19,716 nucleotides of DNA, taken from contig JAIPHS010000007.1 of the NCBI GenBank assembly GCA_021735105.1, forward strand, positions 1 to 19,716. Reading direction: 5' to 3'. The translations under genes were made by a program, and so were the position numbers. Positions 5,597 to 13,420 of the stretch are shown here, piece after piece; position 1 is the stretch's first letter, and each line of letters starts with the position of its first letter. The stretch comes from Candidatus Omnitrophota bacterium (GTDB taxonomy: Bacteria; Omnitrophota; Gorgyraeia; Duberdicusellales; 4484-171). Under the pieces are notes generated by a model that saw only the letters and a list, made by a program, of their open reading frames with translations, had not been told where the DNA came from and searched no databases.

Positions 5597-6862
5597 ATGC
5601 CCAAAAAAACAAATACCCCTTTAGCGGTCAGGATGCGTCCCAAAACTTTAGATCAGTTTGTCGGACAAAAACATATCTTAGGTGAAGGTAAAATCTTAAA
5701 GCGAGTTATTGCCAGTCAAAGAATACCTTCATTATTATTTTATGGGCCTCCCGGATGCGGAAAGACTGCTTTGGGCTTTATCGTCGCTAATACAATTAAA
5801 GCTGAATTCCGTTATTTAAATGCAGCCTTTACTTCTATCAAAGAAGTTAAAGAGATACTTTTAGGGGCTAAAAAAAATCTAGATAACGGCGGCCACCCTA
5901 CTTTATTATTTATCGATGAAATTCATAGATTCAATAAGCTTCAGCAAGAAGCATTGGTTCCGGATACAGAAAGTGGTGAAATTACCTTAATCGGGGCAAC
6001 TATCTATAACCCTCATTATTACATGATTCCTTCTTTGATATCGCGTTCGGTAGTGGCTCGATTCTACCCTTTAGGCAAACATGAGATAATTACAATTATA
6101 AAAACTGCCTTAATTGACAAAAAAAGAGGACTGGGTAAAAAAAAGATAAAAATTACCGATAAAGCGATTGATTATTTAGCCGCAATGTGCTCAGGAGATG
6201 CCCGCAAAGTTTTAAGCAGCTTAGAAATTGGAGCTTTAAGCACTCCCCCTAATAAAAAAGGTGAAATCTTGTTTGACTTATCAGTAGCTAAAGAAAGTAT
6301 TCAAAAAAATATGGTTTATGACAAAAAAGCAAATCAGCACTATGATACTATATCTGCTTTTATAAAATCGGTAAGAGGCAGTGATCCGGATAGCGCTCTT
6401 TACTGGCTGGCAAAAATGTTGGCATCCGGGGATGATCCGCGTTTTATTGCCCGCCGCTTAGTTATTCTCGCTTGCGAAGATATCGGTAATGCAAATCCCC
6501 TTGCCTTAACTGTTGCTACCAGCTGTTTTCAGGCAGTTGAATTTATCGGAATGCCGGAAGCAAGGATAACTTTGGCCCAAACCACTATCTATTTAACCTG
6601 TTGTCCTAAATCTAACTCTGCCTATCAAGCAATAGCTTTAGCCTTAAAAGACATAGAACAAGCCAAAGGCCAAGAAGTTCCCGAACAAATCAAGACCCAT
6701 TCTAAGAATTATAAATACCCGCACACCAATCAAGTTGATGAAAGTATCGGCGGATATGTCAAGCAAGATTATGGGGCCAGAAAACAATATTATTTTCCTT
6801 TAGCAGTAGGTAAAGAAAAGAAGTTAAAACAATTTTTAAAAAATTTAGAAAAATTTAAATAA
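5597..6862 (+). CDS. rarA: Replication-associated recombination protein A (AAA+ ATPase)
   Basis: A 421-residue protein of the RarA/MgsA/WRNIP1 family, normal length. It begins with the family signature PLAVRMRPKTLDQFVGQKHILG. Walker A is GPPGCGKT (50-57), Walker B LLFIDEIH (D107-E108), sensor 1 LIGAT (131-135), and the arginine finger SLISRS is near 150. The usual GATTENP reads GATIYNP. The C-terminal half has the SDPDSALYWLAKML and tetramerisation-region motifs. RarA remodels stalled replication forks with RecA, SSB and RecQ-type helicases. The gene is directly followed, 3 bases after its stop, by recQ, which supports a joint fork-repair unit. Confidence 0.95.
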   Translation: MPKKTNTPLAVRMRPKTLDQFVGQKHILGEGKILKRVIASQRIPSLLFYGPPGCGKTALGFIVANTIKAEFRYLNAAFTSIKEVKEILLGAKKNLDNGGHPTLLFIDEIHRFNKLQQEALVPDTESGEITLIGATIYNPHYYMIPSLISRSVVARFYPLGKHEIITIIKTALIDKKRGLGKKKIKITDKAIDYLAAMCSGDARKVLSSLEIGALSTPPNKKGEILFDLSVAKESIQKNMVYDKKANQHYDTISAFIKSVRGSDPDSALYWLAKMLASGDDPRFIARRLVILACEDIGNANPLALTVATSCFQAVEFIGMPEARITLAQTTIYLTCCPKSNSAYQAIALALKDIEQAKGQEVPEQIKTHSKNYKYPHTNQVDESIGGYVKQDYGARKQYYFPLAVGKEKKLKQFLKNLEKFK

Positions 6863-6865
6863 GCT

Positions 6866-8680
6866 ATGTTACAAACTTCAAAAAGAAATGCTGTCCTAGA
6901 AATACTATCTAAATATTGGGGCTATAGTGATTTCTGGCCCTTTCAAGAGGAAGCGATAACTTCTATTTTAGATTCAGAGGACACCCTTACCGTGCTCCCC
7001 ACCGGCGGGGGAAAATCAATTTGTTTTCAGGTTCCGGCTTTAATCTCACCGGGGGTAGCGGTGATAATTTCACCTCTAATATCGTTGATGAAAGATCAAG
7101 TTGATTGCTTAAAAGAAATTGGAATTGCCGCTGAATGCCTAAATTCAAGCCTCAGATCCCAAGATAAAGTTAAAATTATGCAGCGGTTGAAAACAGGAAA
7201 ATTAAAATTGATTTATTTAGCTCCGGAAAGGCTTAATACTGACTGGATGAAAAGTTTTTTAAAAGAAATTAAGCTATCTTTTTTTGTTGTTGATGAAGCT
7301 CACTGTATAAGCCATTGGGGCCATGATTTTCGCCCTAATTATCGGCAATTGAATTTAATTAAGGATCAGTTTCCGGGAGTAGCCATACATGCATTTACCG
7401 CGACGGCTACACCTCAAGTACAAAAAGATATAATTAAACAATTAAAGTTAAATTCACCTCATTTCTACAAAGGCCCCATCGACCGGCCTAATTTAACTTA
7501 TCGAATGTTTCGGCGGGATAATAATTTGGTGAAGTCTATTCTGAAAATTATTGAAAAACACCCTAATCAAGCCGGGATTATCTATTGCTTGCGCCGCAAA
7601 GATGTCGATAAAATTTCAAAAAAGCTAAACGGGCTAGGCTATAAGAATTTAGCCTATCATGCCGGCTTGTCGCCGGAGGCACGTAAAAAAAATCAAGACA
7701 AATTTTTACAAGAAAAAGTTTCAATAATTGTGGCAACAGTTGCGTTTGGGATGGGGATTGACCGCTCTAATATTCGCTATATTATCCATGCTGCAATGCC
7801 TAAATCAATTGAACACTATCAACAAGAAACCGGCCGCGCCGGCCGCGACGGCTTACCGGCTGACTGTTATTTGTTTTATTCCGGCAGTGACTATCAAACC
7901 TGGAAAGTTATTTCAAACAATTCCCAAAACCAAGAAATAATGCTGAATAAGCTTAACACAATGTATAACTTTGCCGGTTATCCAAGCTGCCGTCATCGTT
8001 ATCTAGCTAATTATTTTGGCCAAGATTATAAAAAAAATAATTGTCAAACCTGTGACTATTGTTTAAAAGAAATTGAAATGATTGAGAACCCTTTATTATT
8101 GACAGTAAAAATTTTAACATGCACAAAAGAAACGGGCGAAAGATTTGGAGCTAATCAAATCGTCGAAGTCCTAAAAGGTGCCTTCACAAAAAATATAGAA
8201 CGTTGGGGCCACGATCAGCTTTCAACTTTTTCTCTCTTAAAAAATAAAAACAAAAGTTTTATTCGAAATATTATTGAACAATTACTGGCTCAAGGAATTA
8301 TTGGCCGGGAAAATAAATTTAAAACTTTATTTATTACTAGTCTAGGCCAAAAGGCTTTAGATGGTAATTTTGCGCCTCAATTAGCTAAGCCAATCATTGT
8401 AGAAAAGAAAACAAAAAAAGTATATAAAAATAAAGAAGATCAAAAATGGCAAAATTTTAATCAAAAATTATTTGAAATTTTACGTCAAAAAAGAAGTCAA
8501 CTCGCCGCAAACCAAGGAGTTCCTGCTTATATAATATTTGGAGATAAAACTTTGAAAGATATGGCTAGAACAAAACCGATAACCCAAAAAGAATTTGCTA
8601 TTGTCTTTGGTGTCGGCCAAGCAAAACTTGTCAAATATGGAAAGATTTTTACAAAAATAATTAGGGAATATTTACAATAA
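6866..8680 (+). CDS. recQ: ATP-dependent DNA helicase RecQ
   Basis: A 604-residue SF2 3'-5' helicase of normal length. It has F23..Q27 (Q motif), Walker A LPTGGGKS (44-51), DEAH (143-146) with the following aromatic-rich loop CISHWGHDFRPNYR, motif III FTATAT, motif V VATVAFGMGID and motif VI QETGRAGRDG. The RecQ-C-terminal region has the zinc-binding cysteines (SCRHRYL, then NNCQTCDYC) and a winged helix. The end (about 520-604) is an HRDC domain. ATG 6866 follows the rarA stop by 3 bases and depends on translational coupling, since no good ribosome binding site is seen. Role: unwinding at stalled forks and during recombination. Confidence 0.96.
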   Translation: MLQTSKRNAVLEILSKYWGYSDFWPFQEEAITSILDSEDTLTVLPTGGGKSICFQVPALISPGVAVIISPLISLMKDQVDCLKEIGIAAECLNSSLRSQDKVKIMQRLKTGKLKLIYLAPERLNTDWMKSFLKEIKLSFFVVDEAHCISHWGHDFRPNYRQLNLIKDQFPGVAIHAFTATATPQVQKDIIKQLKLNSPHFYKGPIDRPNLTYRMFRRDNNLVKSILKIIEKHPNQAGIIYCLRRKDVDKISKKLNGLGYKNLAYHAGLSPEARKKNQDKFLQEKVSIIVATVAFGMGIDRSNIRYIIHAAMPKSIEHYQQETGRAGRDGLPADCYLFYSGSDYQTWKVISNNSQNQEIMLNKLNTMYNFAGYPSCRHRYLANYFGQDYKKNNCQTCDYCLKEIEMIENPLLLTVKILTCTKETGERFGANQIVEVLKGAFTKNIERWGHDQLSTFSLLKNKNKSFIRNIIEQLLAQGIIGRENKFKTLFITSLGQKALDGNFAPQLAKPIIVEKKTKKVYKNKEDQKWQNFNQKLFEILRQKRSQLAANQGVPAYIIFGDKTLKDMARTKPITQKEFAIVFGVGQAKLVKYGKIFTKIIREYLQ

Positions 8681-8710
8681 AATATTTTTATAAAAAAGGA
8701 GATGCCTTAA

Positions 8711-8875
8711 ATGAATAATTTTAAAACAACTCTGCAAATCTCAAAAGCCAAAGAAAATCCGGATATTTTTATTTTTACAATCAGCACCCCAACCTTAAGA
8801 ACTCAATTTAAACTTCCCAAAAAAACTGCAAATCAATTGCGTGTTGATCTTGAAAAACTTATTATAAAAAAATAG
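8711..8875 (+). CDS. 54-residue protein of unknown function
   Basis: AAAAAAGGAGATGCCTTAA precedes ATG 8711, a good ribosome binding site, and the frame runs to TAG 8873. The predicted product begins MNNFKTTLQISKAKENPDIF and ends in a basic helix-like segment (LRVDLEKLIIKK). The sequence FIFTISTPTLRTQF gives a likely beta hairpin before the helix. There is no signal peptide, membrane segment or cysteine. I do not recognise it. It starts 30 bases after recQ and could be the last gene of that transcript. Confidence 0.65.
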   Translation: MNNFKTTLQISKAKENPDIFIFTISTPTLRTQFKLPKKTANQLRVDLEKLIIKK

Positions 8876-8880
8876 ATAGT

Positions 8881-8908
8881 TTGAAAATAAACCAAGCTGT
8901 GGTAGAAT
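8881..8908 (+). promoter_or_regulatory. Strong sigma-70-type promoter for the Lys-rich protein and thioredoxin genes
   Basis: TTGAAA (8881-8886), a 16-base spacer, then TAGAAT (8903-8908) preceded by TGG (an extended -10 TGn at 8900-8902). It lies 44 bases before the ATG at 8952. This is the best complete promoter in the window. Confidence 0.7.
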
Positions 8909-8951
8909 ATTTTCTCTTGTTATTAACAATAAAATATTATAGGAGGTAGTA

Positions 8952-9266
8952 ATGGCAAAGAAAAAAGATTTTTTCCAAGAAATCAAAACAAAACATTGGC
9001 CCCATGCAAGAAAAGAGCTGGAAAAAGGTATTGATAATGCTAAAAAAATGCTTTCAACCGGAGAAAAACAAATAAGGCAATTATCTGAACGAGGAGCTGA
9101 AAGGACTCGCAAAATTGCGCTTCAAGTTAAAAAAGAAAGATTAATTTATGATCTTGGCAAAACTATTGCAAAAACTACTAAGAACAAATGGGGTACTACA
9201 AAAAAAATTGATAAATTACGCAAAGAGATAAAAGGATTAGAAAAAGAAATAAAAAAAATTAAATAG
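8952..9266 (+). CDS. 104-residue Lys-rich coiled-coil protein of unknown function
   Basis: ATTATAGGAGGTAGTA gives an excellent ribosome binding site for ATG 8952, and a strong promoter lies just upstream, so the gene is likely well expressed. The product is very basic, with long helical stretches (ARKELEKGIDNAKKML, then ERTRKIALQVKKERLIYDLG) and a C-terminal coiled coil (KIDKLRKEIKGLEKEIKKIK). There is no signal peptide, membrane segment or cysteine. The composition would suit nucleic-acid or ribosome association, but this is only an inference. Thioredoxin follows 26 bases later, probably co-transcribed. Not recognised. Confidence 0.75.
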   Translation: MAKKKDFFQEIKTKHWPHARKELEKGIDNAKKMLSTGEKQIRQLSERGAERTRKIALQVKKERLIYDLGKTIAKTTKNKWGTTKKIDKLRKEIKGLEKEIKKIK

Positions 9267-9292
9267 CAAAAATAAAAAAAAGGAGATTTGTT

Positions 9293-9610
9293 ATGGCCGT
9301 TGAAATAACTAATGCAAATTTTGATAGTGAGGTTTTAAATTCAGAAATTCCGGTTTTAATTGATTTTTGGGCTCCTTGGTGCGGGCCATGTAAGGCAGTA
9401 GCACCTGTTTTAGAGGAAATTGAAAAAGAAATAGGTGAAAAAGTAAAGGTTTGTAAAGTAAATCTTGATGAAGCGCCGGAAATTGCAACAAGGTATTCAA
9501 TAATGAGCATTCCAACATTAATGATTGTAAAGGATGGGAATATCATGGATACCAAAGTTGGTGCTTTAGCTAAAGAAGAGTTGTTAAAGCATCTAAACCA
9601 GTACCTCTAA
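9293..9610 (+). CDS. trxA: Thioredoxin
   Basis: A 105-residue thioredoxin fold with the canonical active site FWAPWCGPCK (C30 and C33), the preceding buried Asp in LIDFW, and the cis-proline loop SIMSIPTLM. AAAAAAAGGAGATTTGTT precedes the ATG. It is a cytoplasmic dithiol-disulfide reductant. No thioredoxin reductase gene is in the window. Confidence 0.96.
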   Translation: MAVEITNANFDSEVLNSEIPVLIDFWAPWCGPCKAVAPVLEEIEKEIGEKVKVCKVNLDEAPEIATRYSIMSIPTLMIVKDGNIMDTKVGALAKEELLKHLNQYL

Positions 9611-9617
9611 ACAGCTT

Positions 9618-9640
9618 AGGCAACGAAAACCTTGCTTTTC
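9618..9640 (+). terminator. Weak terminator candidate after trxA
   Basis: AGGCAA (9618-9623) can pair with TTGCTT (9632-9637, one G-U pair) around an 8-base loop, followed by TTC. The stem is short and the T-run is minimal. Confidence 0.25.
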
Positions 9641-9682
9641 TCTAGATAAATTGTTATAACTTTATGCTTTTTTGAATAGATT

Positions 9683-9757
9683 GGGCCTGTAGCTCAGTCT
9701 GGTTAGAGCAGCTGACTCATAATCAGTTGGTCGGAGGTTCAAATCCTCCCGGGCCCA
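9683..9757 (+). tRNA. tRNA with CAU anticodon, probably tRNA-Ile2 (lysidine type)
   Basis: A complete 75-base cloverleaf: acceptor GGGCCTG (9683-9689) with CGGGCCC (9750-9756) and discriminator A9757; D stem GCTC/GAGC; anticodon stem GCTGA/TCAGT with loop CTCATAA (anticodon CAT at 9718-9720); T arm GGAGG-TTCAAAT-CCTCC. CCA is not encoded. CAU could mean elongator Met or Ile2. The GGGCCTG acceptor resembles tRNA-Ile, and C4-G69 and C5-G68 match the pairs recognised by TilS in E. coli tRNA-Ile2, so I favour Ile2, decoding AUA after lysidine modification. Initiator tRNA is excluded because of the paired G1-C72. Confidence 0.9.
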
Positions 9758-9803
9758 TTGAATAGCATATGGCTAATATTTTTAACAAAAAGATAAGAAT
9801 TTG

Positions 9804-10529
9804 ATGAATTTAAAAGATGAAATAAAAAAACTGATAAAATTACAAGAAATAGATAAAGAAATCTATCAACTTGATCTCCAAAAAAATAACAATATACCTC
9901 AAAAAATTAATGAATTAAAAGAACAGCTCGAGCAAAAACAAAAAGAATTTGCAGCATTTAAAGACAGAATAAACCGGCTGGAGTTAGAAAAAAATAACAA
10001 AGAAGGAGAGCTTGTTCAAAAGGAAGAAAACTTAAAAAAGGCAAGAGCACAGCTCTATCAGTTAAAATCTAATAAAGAGTATCAAGTAAAATTAGGTGAA
10101 ATAAGCTCAATAGAAGCAGATATATCCTGTGCCGAAGAAGAGCTGATAGGGTTTCTAGATAGAATAGAACAAGAAAGGGCAAATGTCAAAAAAGAAAAAG
10201 AAAATATCGATGCCGAATCTGATAAGATAAAACAAGAAATTAATAATTTAGAAAAACAAACCAAAGAGATTGATCAAAAAATAAAAGAATTGGAGAACAA
10301 GCGCAATAGTTTTGTTGGTGGTGTTGATAAAAAAATTATTAACCAATACCAAGAGCTTCTTAAAAAACGAAACGGCCTTGCAATCATTCCAGTTTTAAAT
10401 AATAATTGTGGAGCTTGTTATATGTCATTAACCAGACAAAAAATAAATGAGATAAAAATGTATGATAGATTGATTTTGTGTGAAAGCTGTGTGCGTATTC
10501 TTTATATTCCAGAGGACCTCGAATTATGA
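9804..10529 (+). CDS. Coiled-coil protein with C4 zinc ribbon (DUF164 / CT398-like)
   Basis: A 241-residue protein from ATG 9804; a TTG one codon earlier (9801) is possible but less likely. Residues about 5-175 form an almost unbroken charged coiled coil. The end is a zinc ribbon with C202, C205, C226 and C229 (NNNCGACYMSL, ILCESCVRILY). This is the zf-RING_7/DUF164 family, widespread in bacteria and linked in various lineages to flagellar or RNA-associated roles, but without a settled function. Its stop overlaps the start of the RNase HI gene by four bases (ATGA), so the two are translationally coupled. The same pairing with an RNase HI-like gene is common in bacteria, which supports a nucleic-acid role. 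Confidence 0.86.
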   Translation: MNLKDEIKKLIKLQEIDKEIYQLDLQKNNNIPQKINELKEQLEQKQKEFAAFKDRINRLELEKNNKEGELVQKEENLKKARAQLYQLKSNKEYQVKLGEISSIEADISCAEEELIGFLDRIEQERANVKKEKENIDAESDKIKQEINNLEKQTKEIDQKIKELENKRNSFVGGVDKKIINQYQELLKKRNGLAIIPVLNNNCGACYMSLTRQKINEIKMYDRLILCESCVRILYIPEDLEL

Positions 10530-10924
10530 TTACTGCATATATTGACGGGTCTTCAATTGGTAATCCAGGTAAAGCCGGAATAGGTTATTTAATTTATAAA
10601 GACAAAAAGGTTGTTCAAAAAGAAAGTATTTATCTGGGGATTCAATCTAATAATTTTGCTGAATATATGGGTTTAATTTTTGCCTTAACTGATATCATTG
10701 CCAGCGGCCAAAAAGAATGCCTGGTTTACACCGACAGTAAATTAGTTTGTGAGCAGATAAAGGGTAACTTTAAAGTTAAGCATCAAAATATATTGCCGCT
10801 TTATGCTTTAGCCCAAAAAATTATTTCAAAATTTGATAAATTTAAAATAGAACATATATTACGCGATAAAAATAAAGAAGCCGATAAATTGGCAAAAAAA
10901 GCGGCCGGTTTTTTAGCTCAATAG
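10526..10924 (+). CDS. rnhA: RNase HI-family protein
   Basis: A 132-residue protein of the RNase HI fold. It opens with AYIDGSSIGNPGKAGIG (catalytic D7), then E46 in NNFAEYMGL, D70 in VYTDSKLV and D120 in NKEADKLAKKA, the four carboxylates that bind two metal ions to cut the RNA strand of RNA-DNA hybrids. The length fits the short RnhA/Rv2228c-like class without the basic handle region. Coupled to the zinc-ribbon gene upstream, and the yebC gene follows after 32 bases with its own ribosome binding site. Confidence 0.92.
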   Translation: MITAYIDGSSIGNPGKAGIGYLIYKDKKVVQKESIYLGIQSNNFAEYMGLIFALTDIIASGQKECLVYTDSKLVCEQIKGNFKVKHQNILPLYALAQKIISKFDKFKIEHILRDKNKEADKLAKKAAGFLAQ

Positions 10925-10956
10925 AAATTAATTAGCTATTATAGCAGGAGGTAAAT

Positions 10957-11712
10957 ATGAGTGGTCATTCAAAATGGGCAAGTATTAAGCATAAAAAAGG
11001 TGCAGCTGATGCCAAGAGGGGTAAACTCTTTACTAAATTAATCCGGGAGATAACCGTTGCCGCAAAAGATGGCGGCGGAGATTCGGATATTAATCCCGCT
11101 TTGCGTGCAGCTATATCACGGGCAAATGATGCAAACATGCCTAAGGATAATATTGAAAAAGCAATTAAGAAAGGAACCGGAGAATTACCCGGTGTAAGTT
11201 ATGAAAGCTGTATGTTCGAAGGCTATGGCCCTGGGGGAGTCGCAATATTAGTTGAGGCATTAACTGATAATAAAAACAGGTCTTCAGCTGAAATTAGAAA
11301 TATTTTTTCAAAAAAAGGCGGAAATTTAGCCGGAGCCGGAAGTGTTTCATGGATTTTTACTCCTAAAGGATACATCTTAGTTAGTCAGTCTCAAATAGAC
11401 GAAGAAGAGTTATTCTCTGTAACCGTTGATGCCGGTGCAGAAGATATTAAATCTAGCGATAAAAACTATGAAATTTTCTCTGAACCAAAGGACCTAGAGA
11501 CAATTAAAGAAGCTTTGACTGCAAAAAATATAAAGTGGGAAGAAGCTGAGCTTACTAAAATCCCTAATTCAACAATTAAATTATCAGGCAATCAAGCCAA
11601 ACAGGTACTTGCCCTAATTGAGGCATTAGAAGATCATGATGATGTACAAAAAGTTTATGCAAACTTCGACATACCTGATGAAGTTTTAGAAGAGATTGCT
11701 CAAGAAATCTAA
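10957..11712 (+). CDS. yebC: YebC/PmpR (TACO1) family protein
   Basis: A 251-residue protein of normal length, beginning with the signature GHSKWASIKHKKGAADAKRGKLF. GPGGVAILVEALTDNKNRS and KKGGNLAGAGSVSWIF are diagnostic. ATG 10957 is preceded by AGCAGGAGGTAAAT. The family has been described as transcriptional regulators (PmpR) and more recently as factors that help ribosomes at proline stretches. Its place upstream of ruvC and ruvA is a classic bacterial arrangement. Confidence 0.95.
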   Translation: MSGHSKWASIKHKKGAADAKRGKLFTKLIREITVAAKDGGGDSDINPALRAAISRANDANMPKDNIEKAIKKGTGELPGVSYESCMFEGYGPGGVAILVEALTDNKNRSSAEIRNIFSKKGGNLAGAGSVSWIFTPKGYILVSQSQIDEEELFSVTVDAGAEDIKSSDKNYEIFSEPKDLETIKEALTAKNIKWEEAELTKIPNSTIKLSGNQAKQVLALIEALEDHDDVQKVYANFDIPDEVLEEIAQEI

Positions 11713-11715
11713 AAA

Positions 11716-12216
11716 ATGGATGTTTTAGCGATAGATTTGGGTCTACGCACTTGCGGTTATGTTATCTGTAGTGTTACCGGGCGTAAAGTTAACTTAATAA
11801 AAGAAGGCCAGATAAAACCTGACCCTAAAGAAAACCTACCTGAAAAAATACACTTAATTTATGCTAAGCTAAAGGAAGAGGTTTTAAACTATAGCCCGAA
11901 AGCAATAATTGTTGAAAAGTTATACTCACACTACCGTCATCCAACAACTTTAGGTGTTTTAGCCCAAATAAAGGGAATAATAGCTTTACTAGCTTATCAG
12001 TCAGAGATTGACTATTTTGAATATCCGCCAACTCGGGCTAGAAAAGCGATGTTAGGCAAGGGAAACGTAGATTCAAAGCAAGTAAAAAAGATGGCAGAAA
12101 ATATAATAGGGCAAAAATTTAAGTCTGTCCATACCGCCGATGCATTTTCATTGGTATTTGCTTTTTCTCATACGCAAAACTTTAAAGATAAATTGTTTTT
12201 ACAAAGAAGGCGATAA
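11716..12216 (+). CDS. ruvC: Holliday junction resolvase RuvC
   Basis: A 166-residue endonuclease starting 3 bases after yebC. The catalytic carboxylates are D7 (AIDLGLRTCGY), E67 (IIVEKLYSHY) and D142 in VHTADAFSL. The fourth position is H139 instead of Asp, as in Thermus RuvC, so the active site is complete. It cuts Holliday junctions symmetrically in complex with RuvA and RuvB. The sequence HPTTLGVLAQIKGIIALLA keeps the family's usual helix. It ends with a short basic tail (LQRRR). No ribosome binding site is visible, so it is probably coupled to yebC. Confidence 0.93.
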   Translation: MDVLAIDLGLRTCGYVICSVTGRKVNLIKEGQIKPDPKENLPEKIHLIYAKLKEEVLNYSPKAIIVEKLYSHYRHPTTLGVLAQIKGIIALLAYQSEIDYFEYPPTRARKAMLGKGNVDSKQVKKMAENIIGQKFKSVHTADAFSLVFAFSHTQNFKDKLFLQRRR

Positions 12217-12218
12217 AG

Positions 12219-12845
12219 ATGATCTGTAAAATTAAAGGCTGTTTGTCTCAAAAAAATCAACAATCAGTTGTAGTTGAAAAAGAGGGAATTTTTTATCAAA
12301 TTGATACCCCCCCTACGGTTTCACGCCGGCTTAAAGAAGTAGGCCAAACAGTAGAATTAATTATATACCACTACCTTAATTTAACCAAAAACAAGGGAAT
12401 ACCGGTTTTAATCGGTTTTACTGATGAGCTTGAAAAAGAGTTTTTTGAAAAATTTATAAGTGTATCAGGAGTAGGTCCTAAAGCAGCTTTACGGGCTTTT
12501 GATAAACCGATTCCGCTTATTGCTAAAGCGATTGAAGAAGCTGATATGAGTTTTTTAACTGATCTTGCCGGAGTCGGTAAACAGCGGGCCCGGCAAATAA
12601 TTGCCCATCTCCAGGGGAAGGTTGGCAGGTTTGCTTTAATTAAAGAAGAGCTGGAAGAGAAAAAAGAAAAAGACTTAGCAAAAAAAGAAATTGTCCAAGA
12701 AGCTAAACAAATATTGAAACGCCTTCAATATAAATCTCAAGAAATAGACAAGATGATTCAAAAAGCAGTTACGGCGAACTCAGAAGTTGAAACAGTAGAA
12801 AGCTTATTAAACGAAATTTATAAACAAAAAAAAATTACTAATTAA
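12219..12845 (+). CDS. ruvA: Holliday junction DNA helicase subunit RuvA (acidic pin altered)
   Basis: A 208-residue protein, normal length, starting 2 bases after ruvC. The N-terminal OB domain (1-62) is followed by two helix-hairpin-helix motifs, SVSGVGPKAA (81-90) and DLAGVGKQRARQIIAHLQGK (115-134). The C-terminal domain (about 160-208) that binds RuvB follows a charged linker. RuvA holds the four-way junction as a tetramer while RuvB drives branch migration. In E. coli the strand-separating acidic pin is E55-D56 in a REDA stretch. Here the corresponding loop reads NLTKNKGIPVLIGF, with Lys and Asn in place of acids and about two extra residues. ruvB, normally next, is not in the window; scpB follows instead. 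Confidence 0.93.
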   Translation: MICKIKGCLSQKNQQSVVVEKEGIFYQIDTPPTVSRRLKEVGQTVELIIYHYLNLTKNKGIPVLIGFTDELEKEFFEKFISVSGVGPKAALRAFDKPIPLIAKAIEEADMSFLTDLAGVGKQRARQIIAHLQGKVGRFALIKEELEEKKEKDLAKKEIVQEAKQILKRLQYKSQEIDKMIQKAVTANSEVETVESLLNEIYKQKKITN

Positions 12846-12847
12846 TT

Positions 12848-13420
12848 ATGGATAAAGAAAAGATGAAGTCAATTTTAGAGTCGTTATTATTTGTAAATGA
12901 AAAACCAATTCAGCTTTTTGAAATATCAAGAATACTTGAGATAAAGAATAAAGAAATAAAAGAAGCTGTTGAGGAGTTAAAAACCGAATATAATGACCGC
13001 GATTCTGGAATCTCAATTGTTCCGGTAGCCGGCGGCTACCAGATGTATTCAGCCCCATTTAACGAGCCATGGGTTAAAAGAATGTATAGCCGTCAAAATA
13101 AACAAAAGCTATCCACAGCATCCTTGGAAACTTTGGCTATAATTGCCTACAAGCAGCCTATAACCAGGATAGAGATAGAACAAATTCGAGGTGTTAATGT
13201 AGATGGGGTGGTTCGAAAATTAGGGGAGTTGGGATTAATTAAGACAGCTGGAAAAAAAGAGGTTGTCGGCAGGCCGTTTTTATATATAACTACACGTACA
13301 TTTTTAGAATATTTTGGAATTAACACCTTAAAAGATTTACCTAATTTAGAAGAATTTGTTAATTTAGCGGAAAAAGAAAATATAATTTCACAAGAAGAAG
13401 AAAAGGAGGAAAAGATCTGA
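12848..13420 (+). CDS. scpB: Segregation and condensation protein B
   Basis: A 190-residue ScpB with two winged-helix domains. The family's strongest block, LSTASLETLAIIAYKQPITR (109-128), is followed by IEQIRGVNVDGVVRKLGELGLI, and GRPFLYITTRTFLEYFGI is the typical second-domain end. The acidic tail (SQEEEKEEK) is common. ScpB joins ScpA and SMC in bacterial condensin. scpA is not adjacent. The ATG is 2 bases after ruvA's stop, and its stop overlaps the metK start by one base. Confidence 0.95.
   Translation: MDKEKMKSILESLLFVNEKPIQLFEISRILEIKNKEIKEAVEELKTEYNDRDSGISIVPVAGGYQMYSAPFNEPWVKRMYSRQNKQKLSTASLETLAIIAYKQPITRIEIEQIRGVNVDGVVRKLGELGLIKTAGKKEVVGRPFLYITTRTFLEYFGINTLKDLPNLEEFVNLAEKENIISQEEEKEEKI

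Noticed and set aside
11716..12216. RuvC with His where many relatives have the fourth catalytic Asp
   Set aside because: Thermus RuvC has the same His and is active, so this is a normal variant.
13380..13420. SAM riboswitch before metK
   Set aside because: The metK start overlaps the scpB stop and no riboswitch-like structure or gap exists.
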